Made by a program: the position numbers and the translations under genes | Shown: one piece after another, positions 6,116 through 12,798 of the stretch | Numbering within the stretch: position 1 is the first letter of the stretch | How the letters are laid out: each line of letters opens with the position of its first letter | Assembly (NCBI GenBank): GCA_013202715.1 | Contig: JABMRF010000028.1 | Span: forward strand, 1 to 38,880 | DNA: 38,880 bases | Direction: 5' to 3' | Source of the DNA: Candidatus Kuenenbacteria bacterium | Lineage (GTDB): Bacteria > Patescibacteriota > Patescibacteriia > UBA11705 > JABHMO01 | Notes under the pieces: generated by a model | What the model was told of the DNA's origin: nothing | Databases searched by the model: none | What the model saw: the letters and a program-made list of their open reading frames with translations, nothing else

Positions 6116-7720
6116 CTACTCTTCCATCACCTCTTCCTTTTTCTCCCGAATAAATCCAAACAGATCTTCAAACACTTCGATCAGCAATTTAAATGGCGCC
6201 TCAATTATGAAGTCCAAGAAAAAGGCCATAAAATTAATTTTGGAAAACTTGCCGGACATCCAACGGCCCATACTCACAAACGGCAGAGCAAAAAAATCAA
6301 TAATTGAACCGATAATATTTTCACGTTTATCAATGGCCAGTAATTCCTGAACCGGTCTGCGAATCTTGATCCCGAAAAAGCTAACCAGAGTCAGGAATAA
6401 AACAAAGATCAAGCTGCTGAAAAAATTAAATTCAAGTTGATTTAATCCCCAGAAAATTATCATCAAAGAAAAAACAAATGACAAGGCATAAATCAAGTTA
6501 AAAATGAATCTAACAACACCGCCACGTATTCGTAGTACTTTTATTTTGTAATTTTTGACATCTTTTTGTTTAAATGAAATCTTGTTTATTTCCGCAATAA
6601 TCTTGGTTGTATTTTCCTTTTTCGGCATGCGGATCAAAATTGCTACTACAAACATCAGAAATGGAGGAAAGATAACATTTATTGCTAATGATGTGTAATT
6701 TATTACTCCAGCTAAGTAATAATCCATCGGAAGTTCCAGCGCCAAAGCCAAAGTCATTTTTGTAAAAAACACATAGATAATACTACGCACAACACCACGG
6801 CGCAGCTTGACCCGAACACCTTTGTATCGTCTATTGATCGCCTTTTTGACTTCTGATTCCAATAGTTCCTGATCTGCAAAAATCTGTTTGGCAGTTTTTG
6901 GATTTTTTTCCAGAACGTCCTGAATAACCCAAAATATAATCGCCTTTTTCTGTAATATTTTGAGAATCTGGCGTTGCAGTGGATGAGTGATCTGCTTATT
7001 AATCTCAGTTACAACTTTATCTGACTTATTAGCGATTTTATTTATCAATTCTTCATCCGCGTTTTTCCATTTTGGATAATATAAAGTCAAAAGCAAATAA
7101 CTGAGCATGGAGTGATCCCACTTGAACAATACTTTGTGACAAGCAAGATATGTTTGCAGTTCTTTTTGTTTTTCATCAACGTCCTGATCAAATAAATCAA
7201 AATGTTTATTGTAAACGGAAAACATGGCATTGATCAGTGCCTTTTCCTTGTCTGCTGGAATCAAAACTGCTTCAATCTCCACAGCTGCGATTTCGAGGAA
7301 ATAACGAAATGTTTTTTTACTAATTTTTCCGTCAACCTCCTTGATTTTTGTAATCAATAAATTATACTTCTGTATAATCTTATCAACATCTTCAACTTTT
7401 TTTATAAATACCGCACCCTTCACATAACCGGCACGAATCAATTCCTGCACAAGTTGCTTAGCAACATTCTCATGATGAAATTTATCCAATAAGTAATTTT
7501 CTAAAATGACTTTTTCAAATATCAGTTTTCTTTTTAAAATCCGATGAATGGCATTTTTGAATAATAAATGCTCTTCTTGGTAATCAATTGCATTTCTCAC
7601 CTTTTCGTAAACCAAAGCCGCCGTGCCAATTACATTATTGACTTTAACTTTTTCGCCGACTTGATTGACTTCCAGCGCCTGCTTGTAACTATTGATTAAT
7701 TTGTCCGTTGCTATAGACAT
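6116..7720 (-). CDS. Large multi-domain membrane protein, unknown function
   Basis: 534 residues from ATG 7720. The longer frame back to 7777 runs through a tandem aaggctaaat repeat and is unlikely to be coding. Residues 1 to about 300 form a soluble, Lys/Glu-rich, mostly helical region with no signal peptide. Hydrophobic segments follow, such as SIIYVFFTKMTLALALELP, YTSLAINVIFPPFLMFVVAI, FIFNLIYALSFVFSLMIIFW and SSLIFVLFLTLVSFFGI. A final amphipathic region (IIDFFALPFVSMGRW) precedes an acidic C-terminus. No enzyme motif is visible and I recognise no family. There is no Shine-Dalgarno sequence. Confidence 0.8.
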   Translation of the reverse strand: MSIATDKLINSYKQALEVNQVGEKVKVNNVIGTAALVYEKVRNAIDYQEEHLLFKNAIHRILKRKLIFEKVILENYLLDKFHHENVAKQLVQELIRAGYVKGAVFIKKVEDVDKIIQKYNLLITKIKEVDGKISKKTFRYFLEIAAVEIEAVLIPADKEKALINAMFSVYNKHFDLFDQDVDEKQKELQTYLACHKVLFKWDHSMLSYLLLTLYYPKWKNADEELINKIANKSDKVVTEINKQITHPLQRQILKILQKKAIIFWVIQDVLEKNPKTAKQIFADQELLESEVKKAINRRYKGVRVKLRRGVVRSIIYVFFTKMTLALALELPMDYYLAGVINYTSLAINVIFPPFLMFVVAILIRMPKKENTTKIIAEINKISFKQKDVKNYKIKVLRIRGGVVRFIFNLIYALSFVFSLMIIFWGLNQLEFNFFSSLIFVLFLTLVSFFGIKIRRPVQELLAIDKRENIIGSIIDFFALPFVSMGRWMSGKFSKINFMAFFLDFIIEAPFKLLIEVFEDLFGFIREKKEEVMEE

Positions 7721-7730
7721 AAAAAAAATA

Positions 7731-7753
7731 AGGCTAAATAAGGCTAAATAAGA
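7731..7753. repeat. Tandem aaggctaaat repeat
   Basis: Two exact copies of aaggctaaat and the start of a third lie just upstream of ATG 7720. Confidence 0.7.
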
Positions 7754-7846
7754 TTGGGATTGAAGGATTCCTCTCAAGCTCCTTTATCACCTTTATCCCC
7801 TAAACTATATCACTTAAATCCAATAATTTCAATAACGAAATACTAC

Positions 7847-7866
7847 AGACGCAAAACATTGCGTCT
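7847..7866 (-). other. Hairpin after the EF-Tu-like gene
   Basis: AGACGCAA-AACA-TTGCGTCT is a perfect 8-bp stem, 16 nt past the stop at 7883. There is no strong T-run on the minus strand, so it may stabilise the mRNA end rather than terminate. Confidence 0.5.
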
Positions 7867-7882
7867 CACCCTTTTTCAAGAA

Positions 7883-8134
7883 TTATTTCACCAAGAAAAC
7901 CCGATAGCCTGGGCGAACCTTTTCATTCACTTTCATACCAACATCGTCGCCCTTTTTGGCCTTGTTTACAGGCTTGCGGTCAATCTGCATTGAATCCATT
8001 GTCTGTTCAAAGTTGATTTCACCGCCTTCAAACCGGAGTGTGTCGCCGACCTTAATTGTTCCTTTTAACTTTAGGACTGCTACTCCCAGTTTGTCGAAAT
8101 AATGGGTAACTTGGCCAATTAGTTTTTCAGCCAT
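7883..8134 (-). CDS. Translation elongation factor EF-Tu domain-2-like protein
   Basis: 83 residues forming one beta-barrel of the EF-Tu/IF2 domain-2 type: IGQVTHYFDKLGVAVLKL, then GTIKVGDTLRFEG, then a VGMKVNEKVRPGYRVFLV end. It has no GTPase domain. Free-standing copies are annotated as translation elongation factor-like proteins and are found near U32 peptidases or alone. The role is unknown; RNA or ribosome binding is plausible. There is no clear ribosome site. It lies 48 nt downstream of the CcdA-like gene on the same strand and may be co-transcribed with it. Confidence 0.8.
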   Translation of the reverse strand: MAEKLIGQVTHYFDKLGVAVLKLKGTIKVGDTLRFEGGEINFEQTMDSMQIDRKPVNKAKKGDDVGMKVNEKVRPGYRVFLVK

Positions 8135-8182
8135 ATATTTTATATACGAATATGAGTCTATGCGAATGATGCGAATCGCGAA

Positions 8183-8851
8183 TTAGATTAACAACATGAC
8201 AATTCCGAGTCCAATCAAAACTAATCCAATTGCCAATCTCATCCATTTCTTTTTTTCCTTTCGCCATTTATCAACTTTTTCCGGAGACAGCCCGTAATAA
8301 ACTGCCAGTAAAATAACGAGCAGAGGAAGAACAAAGATTATATTGTAAACAATTAAATAAACAAAAGCCTGAAACCAAGTATTTTTCTCAGCAAGCAAAG
8401 ACAAAATAGCCAGGTAAACTCCCCCGGTGCAAGGCAATTCAAACGCCGCAACTAAAATTCCAAGTACAATTGTGGCCGGCAGGGTTGCTTTTCGAATGTA
8501 TTTTTGAATTAAGGACTTTTTTGAATCTGGGATTGCAAGCGTCATTCCCTTTCCTTCCCAAAAAACTTCTTTCAGATTGATCAAACCAAGAACAATTGCC
8601 AGCGCAGCGGTGAAGTAATAAAAGTAAATAGAAATACTGACACTTTTGATAAAACTCAACAGTCCCAACCCGGCAAGAAAATAAACCAGAAAAACCACAA
8701 AAATATATACCAAACCGATTACCAGCATCCGCCTTTTGTTCTTTATTGCCAATAAATAAAGAATCAGAAAAATCAAAACCGCAAATGCGCATGGATTTAC
8801 TGAATCAATTACTGCTGAGCCAACTATGAGGGGTATTGTTACATTTGACAT
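8183..8851 (-). CDS. CcdA/DsbD-type thiol-disulfide membrane transporter
   Basis: Moves reducing equivalents from cytoplasmic thioredoxin across the membrane to extracytoplasmic thiol proteins. 222 residues with six hydrophobic segments. The two reactive cysteines of the family are C21 in DSVNPCAF and C141 in ELPCTGG, both in the expected Pro-Cys contexts of helices 1 and 4. No periplasmic thioredoxin domain is attached, as in CcdA rather than full DsbD. It starts 21 nt after the DUF389 gene, so the two are probably one operon. Many Cys-rich exported proteins in this window could be clients. Confidence 0.88.
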   Translation of the reverse strand: MSNVTIPLIVGSAVIDSVNPCAFAVLIFLILYLLAIKNKRRMLVIGLVYIFVVFLVYFLAGLGLLSFIKSVSISIYFYYFTAALAIVLGLINLKEVFWEGKGMTLAIPDSKKSLIQKYIRKATLPATIVLGILVAAFELPCTGGVYLAILSLLAEKNTWFQAFVYLIVYNIIFVLPLLVILLAVYYGLSPEKVDKWRKEKKKWMRLAIGLVLIGLGIVMLLI

Positions 8852-8872
8852 AAAAATATTTATCTTCTTGAA

Positions 8873-10216
8873 TTATTGAATAGTATTATCTTCTACTGGA
8901 ACATCTAATTCGCATGGAGTTCCGCCTACAAATAAAATTTCTTCACAAAGACCGGTTTCTTCGTTGTATTGTTGGCCGATATATTCCTGCCCATCTGAAC
9001 AAGAAATTATTTTGGGACAAATTGGGCAACCAACTTCCACCGGATACATGCGAGTAAACTTTTTATTATTAACCGAAACTGGACAATTCATTAGACCTGA
9101 AAGTTCTTTGTCAATAATGTCCGGCCCTGTATCTGTTTCGACGACCTGTTCGTCAATATCCTTTACTTGTTGCCATTTGTCAAATAAATTCTGACCAGCC
9201 TCAATCACAGGAACAACTCTTATTTTCAATATTATTGGCTGTTTCATTCTTTTCATCAAAACATTTTCAATTGCCGAAACCTGATCAGCTGTAATATTTT
9301 CTTTTGACCTAATTGTTATACTGGCAATCAAAATATCATCCTCTTCTTGAATTTTCATATCAGAAATCGAAACATTCTCCAAACTTGAAATAACCACATC
9401 TTTTACTATTTTATTTTGCTTAACTCCCGCTGCGGTTTGTTTAGTAATTAAAATTAACGGAACAAGAATTACAATAAGAAGGAGCAGGCTCCAGCGAAAA
9501 CCTGATTTTCTTTTTTCCTCCGCAGTAGCGCTAGTGGCATTAAAATTAGAAATCAGAAACAAAATAGTCGCCGCAAAAGTAATCGCAACCAGATTGGACA
9601 AATAAAGCAAAAATGCTCCAGCGGCAAGATCAAAATCTCCACGAGCCAGCGAAAGACCGAGCGTTGCGATCGGAGGAACAATGGCTGCGGCCACAACAAC
9701 GCCAGCAATAGCTGAGCCCATTTTCGGATAAGCAATGATAAAGGCACCGATAAATCCGGCTGCCAAACCAATTATTAATTCAAAAATAGTTGGCGAAGTT
9801 CTGGATAAAAATTCATTACTTTCAATAACTAAATCCGGGAACAATAAACCAAGAAAAATTGCAACTACTAAAATTACAAGTGTACTTTTCAAAATAGTGA
9901 TCAAAGACTTTTGAAGTAAATGCGATCTACCCATACAAACCCCAACGGCCATGGCCAAAATTGGCCAAACCAATGGAGCGAGTAGCATACCGCCTATTAC
10001 AACTGCGGCCGAATCAATGATGATTCCGGCTGTAATAATGATCCCGGCAAAAATTGTCATTAGATAAAAATCAAAATCCCCCTCAGCTCTTTCCTTGATC
10101 TGATTATATACTTTGGCCTGTCTTTTTGATGAGACAAAAAACGACTTAAAAAAACGTCGCTTTAGCTGTTGTTTTTCTTCATCCTTCTTAATTTTTTCCT
10201 GAGTTTCTTGTTTCAT
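8873..10216 (-). CDS. DUF389 membrane protein with Cys-rich C-terminal tail
   Basis: 447 residues. A basic N-terminus (1-40) is followed by the DUF389 core (pfam04087, TIGR00341-type). Its signature FDFYLMTIFAGIIITAGIIIDSAAVVIGGMLL-type helices are visible around residues 48-85, followed by the second hydrophobic block with PTIFELIIGLAAG. A further helix near 245 leads to an extracytoplasmic alpha/beta region, and the last about 75 residues contain six cysteines (NCP, GCPICP, SC, LCE, PCE). The tail is not part of the usual family. The family has no firm biochemical function; transport is suspected. No Shine-Dalgarno sequence precedes ATG 10216. Confidence 0.85.
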   Translation of the reverse strand: MKQETQEKIKKDEEKQQLKRRFFKSFFVSSKRQAKVYNQIKERAEGDFDFYLMTIFAGIIITAGIIIDSAAVVIGGMLLAPLVWPILAMAVGVCMGRSHLLQKSLITILKSTLVILVVAIFLGLLFPDLVIESNEFLSRTSPTIFELIIGLAAGFIGAFIIAYPKMGSAIAGVVVAAAIVPPIATLGLSLARGDFDLAAGAFLLYLSNLVAITFAATILFLISNFNATSATAEEKRKSGFRWSLLLLIVILVPLILITKQTAAGVKQNKIVKDVVISSLENVSISDMKIQEEDDILIASITIRSKENITADQVSAIENVLMKRMKQPIILKIRVVPVIEAGQNLFDKWQQVKDIDEQVVETDTGPDIIDKELSGLMNCPVSVNNKKFTRMYPVEVGCPICPKIISCSDGQEYIGQQYNEETGLCEEILFVGGTPCELDVPVEDNTIQ

Positions 10217-10259
10217 AGAGGTTTTAATTCATTATAAGTATAGCAAATTTTGATAAAAA

Positions 10260-10356
10260 AAGAAACTGGAAATTAGAAATTTAAAACTCTGGTTAGCGTT
10301 ACTACTTTAAAGCCGAAAGCTTTACCGCAATTTCGAGTTTCAAATTTCCAATTTCT
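10260..10356. repeat. Intergenic repeat array, unit GAAACTGGAAATT
   Basis: gaaactggaaattagaaattt on the left and gtttcaaatttccaatttc on the right form an imperfect inverted array with a 45-nt loop. The same unit type recurs at 21696-21808 and 33184-33286. Confidence 0.75.
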
Positions 10357-10361
10357 AAACC

Positions 10362-10390
10362 TTGACAAATTTATACATATAATGTAAGCT
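10362..10390 (+). promoter_or_regulatory. Promoter region of the rhomboid gene
   Basis: TTGACA (10362-10367) with a weak TAAGCT 17 bp downstream (10385-10390). A perfect TATAAT (10378-10383) also lies here but only 10 bp from that -35. Which -10 is used cannot be decided. Confidence 0.55.
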
Positions 10391-10424
10391 TAAACATTGC
10401 AGTTTTGTTCCTTTTACGCAAAAC

Positions 10425-10466
10425 GGAAAACCCTTCTTCGCTCTGTACTTTGTCAGAGCTTCGAAG
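10425..10466 (+). promoter_or_regulatory. Conserved 42-nt leader hairpin, copy 1
   Basis: 38 of 42 bases match the leader of the PilB-like gene (12070-12111, minus) in the same orientation to the gene. The core GCTCTG-N8-CAGAGC forms a stem, followed by a TTCGAA palindrome. It ends 18 nt before the rhomboid ATG. Confidence 0.7.
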
Positions 10467-10484
10467 TGCACAGGAGGAAGAACC

Positions 10485-11087
10485 ATGAGTATCTTTGGCT
10501 TTGGGAAAAAAATGACCTCGAAATTCTTCGAAAAAACCAACAACAATTCTCCGATTATTCTGACATTTGCAGTAATTTCATTCATTGCAGTAATCGCAGA
10601 TCTGATTACAATGGGACTTGTTAATCGAACTTTTTCAACTCCTAGTGGACTGTATATTGTAAGCCCATTATTTTGGATAAATCTGTTTTCACATATTTTT
10701 TGTCACAGTGGGTTTGACCACTATTGGGGCAACGTTGCATTCATTCTCTTGATCGGCCCCATCATAGAAGAGAAATTTGGGTTCCTTCGCCTGCTCATCA
10801 TGATTCTGATTACAGCGGCGACCACGGCCCTATTTAGCGCCATGTTTTTCAATTCTGCCATTCTTGGCGCCAGTGGAATCGTCTTCATGATGATCATCAT
10901 TGGATCCATCACGAACAAGCAGGATGGCAAAATTCCCCGAACCTTTGTGATTATATTCGCAATATACATGACAAAAGAAATCTGGAGCGCCCTTGGAAAT
11001 GACAATATCTCGCAGTTCGCCCATCTCATGGGCGGAGCCTGCGGAGCAGTATTCGGATTCCTAGTGAAGCCCAAAGGAAAAAATTAG
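10485..11087 (+). CDS. Rhomboid family intramembrane serine protease
   Basis: Cleaves transmembrane segments of substrate proteins within the membrane. 200 residues and six hydrophobic helices, close to the minimal rhomboid core. The catalytic dyad is Ser130 in LGASG and His180 in FAHLMGG. The HxxxN-type motif FCHSGFDHYWGN (72-83) supplies the oxyanion residues. The C-terminal helix ends in KPKGKN. The start is set by GGAGG 9 nt before ATG 10485. It is monocistronic, with its own promoter, a long leader containing the 42-nt hairpin, and a terminator. Confidence 0.92.
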   Translation: MSIFGFGKKMTSKFFEKTNNNSPIILTFAVISFIAVIADLITMGLVNRTFSTPSGLYIVSPLFWINLFSHIFCHSGFDHYWGNVAFILLIGPIIEEKFGFLRLLIMILITAATTALFSAMFFNSAILGASGIVFMMIIIGSITNKQDGKIPRTFVIIFAIYMTKEIWSALGNDNISQFAHLMGGACGAVFGFLVKPKGKN

Positions 11088-11099
11088 CACAAATATAAA

Positions 11100-11123
11100 A
11101 GCCCCACCGCATTGCGGGGGGCT
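11100..11123 (-). terminator. Terminator of the PilB-like gene
   Basis: Minus strand AGCCCC-CCGC-AAT-GCGG-T-GGGGCT followed by TTTATATTT. It lies between two convergent genes. Confidence 0.7.
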
Positions 11124-11124
11124 T

Positions 11125-11164
11125 GCCCTGAAGTCATTCAAATGTACTTCAGGGCTGTTTTTTT
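11125..11164 (+). terminator. Terminator of the rhomboid gene
   Basis: GCCCTGAAGT and ACTTCAGGGC form a perfect 10-bp stem, followed by TG and seven T. Confidence 0.9.
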
Positions 11165-11170
11165 CTCCTG

Positions 11171-12013
11171 CTAGTCGCGAAGCAGAATCATGGCTTGTTC
11201 TCCGAACTCGGTCGGGGTCACCACAACGTAAATCTTGGCAGATTTGCGACTGGTCAGTCTGACATCCACTTCACTTGCCTGCGCCAAGGCACGCACTTCT
11301 GGGTCAAGTCCAGCAGTCAGCTTGAGAGCACCAACGATCGGCGCTTTGCATTCTTCCGGAAAGCTCATCACTTCTTCCAATTTTCCTTCAACATGAAGCT
11401 TGATCTTCAAGGTTTTCGCAGTCGGCACAACATGAATTTCTTTTGCGCTCCTCATAAGCGCCATCGCCACCATCATGTTCAGCGAAGCACCTTGGGCAAC
11501 TTCTGCGTCAGGATTCGACTGAACAACCGGCGCCTCTTCTTCCGGCTCTTCGACAACGTAGTAATCGGCAAGCGCTCTTTTCAACTCAGCCGGCGGGGCG
11601 TAGTAGAACTTGAACCGCAGTGTCAGCTGGGTGGCCCGTTTGAACGCAAAGCTGAGATTGCTGTCCTCACAAACGGCCAAGTGAACCACACTGTCCACTC
11701 TCTTGAAAGGAACGAGCAGGTTTTCAACTGCTTCTCCCGCCGAAAAGAGCTCAAGCGCCTCAGGCTCAGGTGTCAAACCTGGCAGGTTCGCAAGATGCAA
11801 ACTCTTGATCTTTTTGTCACGAGCTTTTCTGAGCCCTTCTTTTGCTTTGGAATGAGCTTCTTTGGCTACATCTGTGGCGTCTTGAATTGCCTTCCCAACT
11901 TCTTCCTTGATCTCTTTGAAGCCTGCGACGAGCTCTTCAAGTTCCTGATCGTCAAACAGACTGTCCAGAATACCATCAAACCATCTGCCTTTCTTCTTTT
12001 TGTCTTCGCTCAT
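11171..12013 (-). CDS. PilB/GspE-like protein lacking the ATPase domain
   Basis: 280 residues from ATG 12013, preceded by GGAGGA; the ATG at 12025 is part of that ribosome site. Residues 1-70 are charged and helical. Residues about 72-150 follow the MshEN pattern of the true PilB at 3-1634 (VENLLVPFKR...HLAVCEDSN...AELKRALADYY against GIIPIGKE...VVAVSDPSN...AISKAIEAYW). After an acidic linker, residues about 175-280 follow the N2 domain: SLNMMVAMALMRSAKEIHVV for ANVVRLVNIILVDAVRKRASDIHI, then GKLEEV, and a closing FGEQAMILLRD for HGEKAVLRILD. The frame stops exactly where Walker A and B would begin. It is probably a non-catalytic regulator or partner of a pilus ATPase. The similarity is mine by eye. 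Confidence 0.7.
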   Translation of the reverse strand: MSEDKKKKGRWFDGILDSLFDDQELEELVAGFKEIKEEVGKAIQDATDVAKEAHSKAKEGLRKARDKKIKSLHLANLPGLTPEPEALELFSAGEAVENLLVPFKRVDSVVHLAVCEDSNLSFAFKRATQLTLRFKFYYAPPAELKRALADYYVVEEPEEEAPVVQSNPDAEVAQGASLNMMVAMALMRSAKEIHVVPTAKTLKIKLHVEGKLEEVMSFPEECKAPIVGALKLTAGLDPEVRALAQASEVDVRLTSRKSAKIYVVVTPTEFGEQAMILLRD

Positions 12014-12028
12014 TTTCTCCTCCAATGT

Positions 12029-12060
12029 CTCGAGTGTAGCCCTGAAAGGGCGAAATCGAG
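12029..12060 (-). promoter_or_regulatory. Nested hairpin in the PilB-like gene leader
   Basis: Outer arms CTCGA/TCGAG enclose GCCCT-GAA-AGGGC. It lies about 16 nt before the start codon and close to the ribosome site. Confidence 0.5.
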
Positions 12061-12069
12061 AGGCTTGTC

Positions 12070-12111
12070 CTTCGAAGCTCTGACAAAATACAGAGCGAAA
12101 AAGGACTTTCC
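12070..12111 (-). promoter_or_regulatory. Conserved 42-nt leader hairpin, copy 2
   Basis: 38 of 42 identical to 10425-10466 and in the same orientation to the downstream gene. A shorter 25-nt version is at 30501-30525. Confidence 0.7.
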
Positions 12112-12182
12112 AGTTTAAGTAAGAACCTTCCAGCCTTTTTGACCAAACTCCAATTAAAGAACTAAATACAAAACATTATGCC

Positions 12183-12211
12183 AGTTTACAGCATAAAAAA
12201 ATTCCTGTCAA
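12183..12211 (-). promoter_or_regulatory. Promoter of the PilB-like gene
   Basis: Minus strand TTGACA (12211-12206), 17-bp spacer, TAAACT (12188-12183). It implies a leader of about 160 nt that carries both hairpins. Confidence 0.6.
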
Positions 12212-12240
12212 CTAAAATTGTGGGCCGAAATATTAAATAA

Positions 12241-12267
12241 AAAAGAGCCTCTCTTTAAGGCTCTTTT
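12241..12267 (-). terminator. Terminator of the 12283-12666 gene
   Basis: AAAAGAGCC and GGCTCTTTT form a 9-bp stem with a 9-nt loop and T-rich flanks on both strands. Confidence 0.8.
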
Positions 12268-12282
12268 AATATATATCAATAT

Positions 12283-12666
12283 TTATGCCCAAAATCCAAA
12301 ATAACTCAAAACTAGTCCAAGAATTGCAATAATAACACCTGCGACAATTAAAACCCAGGTTTTTGTAAATGATTTGATAACCGCCTTTGAAGCTGGTGGC
12401 AGTAATAATCTAAATAACCCTTTCAATACTCCAAGCCATGCAAAAATTGTAATAATTAAGGTCCAGTCCCAAACCCACACATTGTGGAACATAACCAATA
12501 ACCAACTAAACAGTAAAGCAATGATACCTGAAAATCGGATTGCATCTTCATTTTTCACAAAGTCCTTGATCATCTTTTTCCATTCTTTTAAATAAATAAA
12601 CCAGGACAAAGCTAGCACCACTAGAATCGGGCCGAGTAGCTTTGCTAAAAAGATTGATGTTGCCAT
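12283..12666 (-). CDS. Small membrane protein with four helices, unknown
   Basis: 127 residues. Hydrophobic segments lie at about 5-25, 45-62, 68-90 and 103-125. The charged loop KEWKKMIKDFVKNEDAIRF sits between helices 1 and 2. No motif or family is recognised. There is no Shine-Dalgarno sequence. It ends in its own terminator. Confidence 0.75.
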   Translation of the reverse strand: MATSIFLAKLLGPILVVLALSWFIYLKEWKKMIKDFVKNEDAIRFSGIIALLFSWLLVMFHNVWVWDWTLIITIFAWLGVLKGLFRLLLPPASKAVIKSFTKTWVLIVAGVIIAILGLVLSYFGFWA

Positions 12667-12756
12667 AGATTTTTTTATTAATAATTATTTAAATGCAAAC
12701 AATAAGAATACTCCACAATTCAATCATATTATAGCACAAAACAGAGCATTATTGAA

Positions 12757-12793
12757 ATAAAAAAGCAGCCTTTATCAGATAAAGGCTGCTTGG
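12757..12793 (-). terminator. Strong terminator of the giant Cys-rich gene
   Basis: AAGCAGCCTTTAT and ATAAAGGCTGCTT pair over 13 bp with a CAG loop, followed on the minus strand by TTTTTTAT. It starts right after the stop at 12799. Confidence 0.9.
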
Positions 12794-12798
12794 GTTGG

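Noticed and set aside
11195..12118. Plus-strand ORF (307 codons) opposite the PilB-like gene
   Set aside because: The minus-strand frame has promoter, Shine-Dalgarno site, terminator and domain similarity; the plus frame runs through the leader repeat and terminator.
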